Source: Dioszegia crocea
Lineage: Eukaryota; Basidiomycota; Tremellomycetes; Tremellales; Bulleribasidiaceae
DNA length: 64,000 nucleotides
Assembly: GCA_001600615.1 (NCBI GenBank)
Contig: BCKK01000001.1
Coordinates: 659,082-723,081, forward strand
Direction: 5' to 3'
Shown: positions 60,433-64,000 of the stretch, in pieces
Layout: each line of letters starts with the position of its first letter
Numbering within the stretch: the first letter of the stretch is position 1
Notes under the pieces: generated by a model
The model's database searches: none
The model's input: the letters and a program-made list of their open reading frames with translations, nothing else
What the model was told of the DNA's origin: nothing
Position numbers and translations under genes: made by a program

Positions 60433-62015
60433 TCACTCATCGAGCTGCGATAGGTAGGTATCCTTGTTCACGAGCCAGTCGATATCACCAGTCTGAGTGG
60501 CTGCAGTGGCCTCCACCCGTCCTCTGATCGCTGGATTCTCCCCGATCATCTCGTTAGGGAACCCCACATCAAGCGGGTCTACATCTGATATATCTTAGCG
60601 CATTGGCGAGCTCGAAGGTGCAAACGACTCACCCTCGATCTGCTTGATCTCCTCGGCAGTGAGCTTGATTGTGAGCGCGCGGATGTTGTCATGCAATTGC
60701 TGGGCTGTCAGCTTCCAGCCCCAAGCAAAGCGACAGCGACAGCGACACACGACGGACCTGACTGGTGCTGAAACCGACAATCGGGTACGTCAGGGCGTAC
60801 TTGCTCATCAGATAAGCCAATGCAATGGGAGCAAAGCTATCTATGCCCCTCTTCTTGCCGATGTCGTAGAGTAGCCTCGAGTACCTGACTTCTTGGGAGT
60901 CTTCCTTCATAGTACCATCCGCGATGGCCTTGTCTAGCTAGCGCAGTCAGATCGCGTTGCCCCGCTCAGCTGCTGTGGTGTAGACTCACATCTTCCCGAT
61001 TTTTGAGTCTTCCACTACCCAGCGCGGAAAATGGTATCACAGCCAAGTTGTAATACCGCGCCATGGGTAGAATGTCTCTTTCTATGTCTCGGCTGAAGGT
61101 TCAGTATCGTCGCACAGAGTTTGTACATGACTCACTCCATTACGTTCCACTTAGTCTGTATGACGGAGAACGGAGTCTTGCCACGACCACTGGGCTGTCA
61201 GACGTGTCCCCTAAGTAGCCGGAGCGGAACTCACAGTGCGTACTCATTGCAAGCCGCTGTGACCCAAGCTGGCAGGTCAGAGGCTCCGAGATACAGGACC
61301 TTTCCCGATTTGACGCAGATATCGAGAGCGTCCATGAGCTCAGGGATGGTAGTAGTCCAGTCCCACTAAGACGTCAGTACTCCAACTTAGAGAGAGTCAC
61401 AGATTCTGCCGCTCACATAGTGGATGTAGAAGATATCGACCTAGGTCATTCAGCATCACGGGTCGATCACGGACTCACATAGTCCGTCTGTAACTTGCGG
61501 AGTGACTCTTTCAAAGAGATGTGCAAGCTCTTCCGGCTGTTCCCACTCGAGTTCATTGCCTCATTCTTACCATACCTGTGTGCCTGGAATCTGGCTGGAT
61601 CAGACTAGACACTGCAATACAAAGCGGGAAGCTTACGACGACGAGAATTTGGTCGCGATCACCATTCTGTCCCTTACACCTCGATCTGCCATCCACTCGC
61701 CCAAGGTAGTCTCACTCTCCTCGTCCTGCATACTGTCAGGACCTGCCAGAGTTCAAGGTTACCTGCAGCACGTACCGAATATACATTCGAGGTATCTACC
61801 GAGACTCCTCCAGCCGCGAGCCACTCATCCAGCATCTTGAACGAGGTCTCTTTATCATTCCCAGGCTGGTATTCATTCCAAGCCGTTCCAAGCGAGATAC
61901 CGCCGAAGAAGAGGGGAGATACTCGGATGCCCGCAGCTCGAGGGGATAGTACGCGAAGGCGACCAAGCGGGCCAACGGCCGGTGGGAATGGGGATATGAG
62001 GTCTTTGAAGCCCAT
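60433..62015 (-). CDS. aldo-keto reductase, aryl-alcohol dehydrogenase (AAD/AKR9) type
   Basis: Transcript order: 62015-61776, 61725-61637, 61575-61479, 61440-61417 (24 nt), 61365-61235, 61189-61136, 61092-60990, 60937-60758, 60699-60633, 60584-60433; 378 residues. AKR features: [14 protein letters not shown] (strand 1), [19 protein letters not shown] (catalytic Asp and Tyr), MVIATKF (Lys), [11 protein letters not shown] (His), [21 protein letters not shown], and the NADPH-binding end [11 protein letters not shown]-type enzymes reduce aromatic or aliphatic aldehydes with NADPH; the true substrate is unknown. Two introns depend on CCCAG acceptors chosen by frame: using the closer GACAG would break IQTKW or QLHDNI. 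The extended C-terminus after IEG is normal for fungal AADs. Confidence 0.9.
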
Positions 62016-62632
62016 CTTAAATCACACCTGGTAGCAGAGATCTGAGCAGTGTTTGCGAGAGATGGTACACAAAGCTGCTAAGGATTGCGACCTGGCGGCC
62101 TGACATCACCCGCGCTTTTGACCCCTCCACCTCCTCCACATACCCACATGCCGTACGTAAGGAATGTGGAGTCGACGCTAGAAAGATAGTCCTTGAAACG
62201 CTGTCTTTCAAACTCATCTGTCAAGCTTAGAGGTCATTTTGATTGATACTGAGTCGAGCTATGCAGAACCAGCAGGTATGGTTTGGCAGCTGGTACGGCA
62301 GTTGAAGTACCTGTCAAACTTCCTAACCACTTTTGGCCGACAACAGCAATAGGCAGCATCCCAGGAATAGGCCGTCGAAGTATCGCTGTGGTCACCTACC
62401 ATATGGTAAGCGTCTTTCGAGGTCCAGGTGTAGGTCGAATCATGCCGGCGGCTAGCTGTTGGCTCATGTATGCAGCTGCAGGACTAGATGATCGATGATC
62501 AGGGGGTAGCAGTTTAAGTGGTCCCTCCCTTAAACGTGTTTTGCCACCCAGCAGAAATATAAAATGTCTGACTTCCACCCTTTACCCTCAATCACTCTCC
62601 TTCGTCTCCCTTCATTTAGAAGAGCCTACACC
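62016..62632. other. divergent promoter, aldo-keto reductase / PRP28
   Basis: About 620 nt. TATAAAA at 62558-62564 serves PRP28. ORFs here have no motif. Confidence 0.5.
62558..62564 (+). promoter_or_regulatory. TATA box of PRP28
   Basis: TATAAAA ends where an upstream in-frame ATG (62564) begins, so that ATG is unlikely to be in the mRNA. This supports the ATG at 62633 as the PRP28 start. Confidence 0.55.
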
Positions 62633-64000
62633 ATGGCAGGACCACTATCAGTAGACGAGATCCTCGCAAAACAACGAGCTGAAAAAGAGGCTGCCGCCAA
62701 GGTACATTCACTTCTTTCCTACTCTCAATGTATCAAGCTGATGGTATAGCCCAAGTTCCTTACAAAGGCCGAGCGAACAAAGCTTGCACTCGAGAAGAGG
62801 GCAGCGGAGGTGCAAGAGAAGCAATCTAAGGACGACGTAGAAAAGCAGCACCGAGCCGAGTTCGATAAAGCCGCGGAGGAGGAACGACGGCGGACGGCAG
62901 AGGCTACTCGGTATGGAGGGGGATATGGGCAAGGGCAGAATGGTAATGGATCTTGTGAGTTACCGATAATTCGATGACCTTATTGGCCTGAAGCTGACGA
63001 ATTAGATGGAAGGCAGGGCGGATTCGGGCAAAATCAACAAGGCCGCTTCAATGACAATAGGGGTGGACAGGGGCCACAGGCAGGATTCGGCGGACAGGGA
63101 CAACAAGGAGGGCATGGTGGACAACAGAATGGCTACGGTGGAAACAGAAACGACCGAGCCCCACCTCCTAATGGCCCTGCCGCACCCTCAGGCCCACGGG
63201 GTATGGCACCACCAAGCGGTCCCCGTGGTTCAGGCGCGGCTCCGTCCGCACCAGCAAACCCCTTATCGAACTCTCCATCTCGCGCAGGCGAACCCGGCGA
63301 TCTTGCGCCTTTGTCCGATCTAGAACTCACCACTATCCGAGCGAGACACTTGGGACAACGGCTGGATAAGAAGAAGCCTCGATTACGGAAAGAGGGGAAC
63401 AAGAAGTTTGAGTTTGAGTGGAAGGCAGATGAGGACACTAGTGGCTTCAACCCGAATCTCGTTTTGGATGCAAAGGGTCTAGGACCGGGAGGAGTGATGC
63501 TGGGTGGTAACCTGGCTGGGTATGATGGGAGCAGTAAGACTGGGATTCCTGATCAGTGAGTTTTCCGGTGTGGGCTTTTAGCTGATGTATAGGCACGCAG
63601 ATGCTTTAGAGCGCAGACGCGCCGGACGCGGAACAACGGACGAACGGCACTGGTCTGATAAACCTCTTGAGGAGATGAAAGACCGGGATTGGCGTATCTT
63701 CCGAGAAGACTTCTCGATTCAGGCGAGGGGAGGGTCAATACCGCTTCCTTTACGGACTTGGCGGGAATCAACCATCCCACCCATGGTCTTGGACGTCATC
63801 GATGAAGTGGGGTACACCGAGCCGAGTCCTATTCAGCGACAGGCCATTCCTATTGGGATGCAAAATCGGGATTTGATCGGTATTGCCAAGACAGGTTAGT
63901 TGCATGGTGAAATCAAGGCTAATTTACAGGTTCCGGTAAAACAGCTGCGTTTGTCGTTCCCATGCTGTCATACATCAGTCATCTCGGCCAATTGACGGAC
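62633..64000 (+). CDS. PRP28: PRP28-type DEAD-box RNA helicase (U5 snRNP), 5' part
   Basis: Exons so far: 62633-62701, 62750-62954, 63006-63555, 63593-63894, 63930->64000; 399 residues visible, and the gene runs off the right edge. The N-terminus has charged helices ([20 protein letters not shown]), then a Gly/Gln/Asn-rich disordered stretch. The Prp28/DDX23-specific block [21 protein letters not shown] is followed by the Q-motif ([16 protein letters not shown]) and Walker A (AKTGSGKT, with Lys where AET is more common). Prp28 displaces U1 from the 5' splice site for U6 in the nucleus. DEAD and SAT motifs lie beyond the window. Confidence 0.95.

Noticed and set aside
62564..62632. upstream in-frame start for PRP28
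   Set aside because: It coincides with the TATA box, so it is probably not in the mRNA.
1..64000. tRNA, rRNA, transposon or CRISPR
   Set aside because: No sequence with a convincing tRNA A/B box pair, terminal repeats with transposase, or spaced repeats was found by eye; a tRNAscan-SE and RepeatMasker run would settle it.

Overview
The window is nuclear DNA of a basidiomycete fungus, most likely a Tremellomycete (Cryptococcus/Kwoniella/Saitozyma side). The reasons are dense, short, multi-intron genes on both strands, introns mostly 35-75 nt with GTRNGT donors and CTGAC/CTRAY branch points just before the acceptor, and very little intergenic space. Splice models were built by hand from reading frames, splice signals and family motifs. 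Exon lengths of every complete gene model sum to a multiple of three, except the histidine phosphatase gene, whose frame is broken. The lineage is an inference from architecture; no marker gene was compared. Layout, left to right: end of a VPS9-domain Rab5-GEF gene (+); a histidine-phosphatase gene with a probable frameshift (+); L-2-hydroxyglutarate dehydrogenase with a 7-nt exon (+); CDC4-type F-box/WD40 protein (+); a hotdog thioesterase built from seven tiny exons (-); a 1754-aa Sec7-PH ARF-GEF (+); a secreted fasciclin protein (+); a 1243-aa protein of unknown function (-); an OM14-like mitochondrial outer-membrane protein with a duplicated membrane module (+); a GT61 glycosyltransferase (+); ribulose-5-phosphate 3-epimerase (-); an HMG-box transcription factor (-); a mitochondrial LEA-like protein (-); VPS28 of ESCRT-I (-); a mitochondrial carrier (+); an unrecognised Ser/Asp-rich protein (+); a YCII-domain protein (-); a four-TM membrane protein (-); the complete 3805-aa TRA1/TRRAP scaffold of SAGA/NuA4 (+); an aldo-keto reductase (-); and the 5' half of the DEAD-box splicing helicase PRP28 (+). 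The genes do not form a pathway cluster; this is ordinary euchromatic gene content. Shared themes are endosomal trafficking (VPS9, Sec7, VPS28), mitochondria (L2HGDH, OM14-like, LEA-like, carrier) and nuclear regulation (CDC4, HMG, TRA1, PRP28). Gene-poor stretches lie at about 35.5-37.4 kb, 40.4-42.8 kb and 46.9-48.1 kb. I saw no transposon, rRNA, CRISPR or convincing tRNA. The most unusual content is splicing architecture: exons of 7, 15, 17, 19, 24 and 26-30 nt and introns of 31 and 35 nt. Next are two mitochondrial proteins with amphipathic lysine/aspartate repeats, one with an exon-pair duplication. I found no clearly new multi-gene system.
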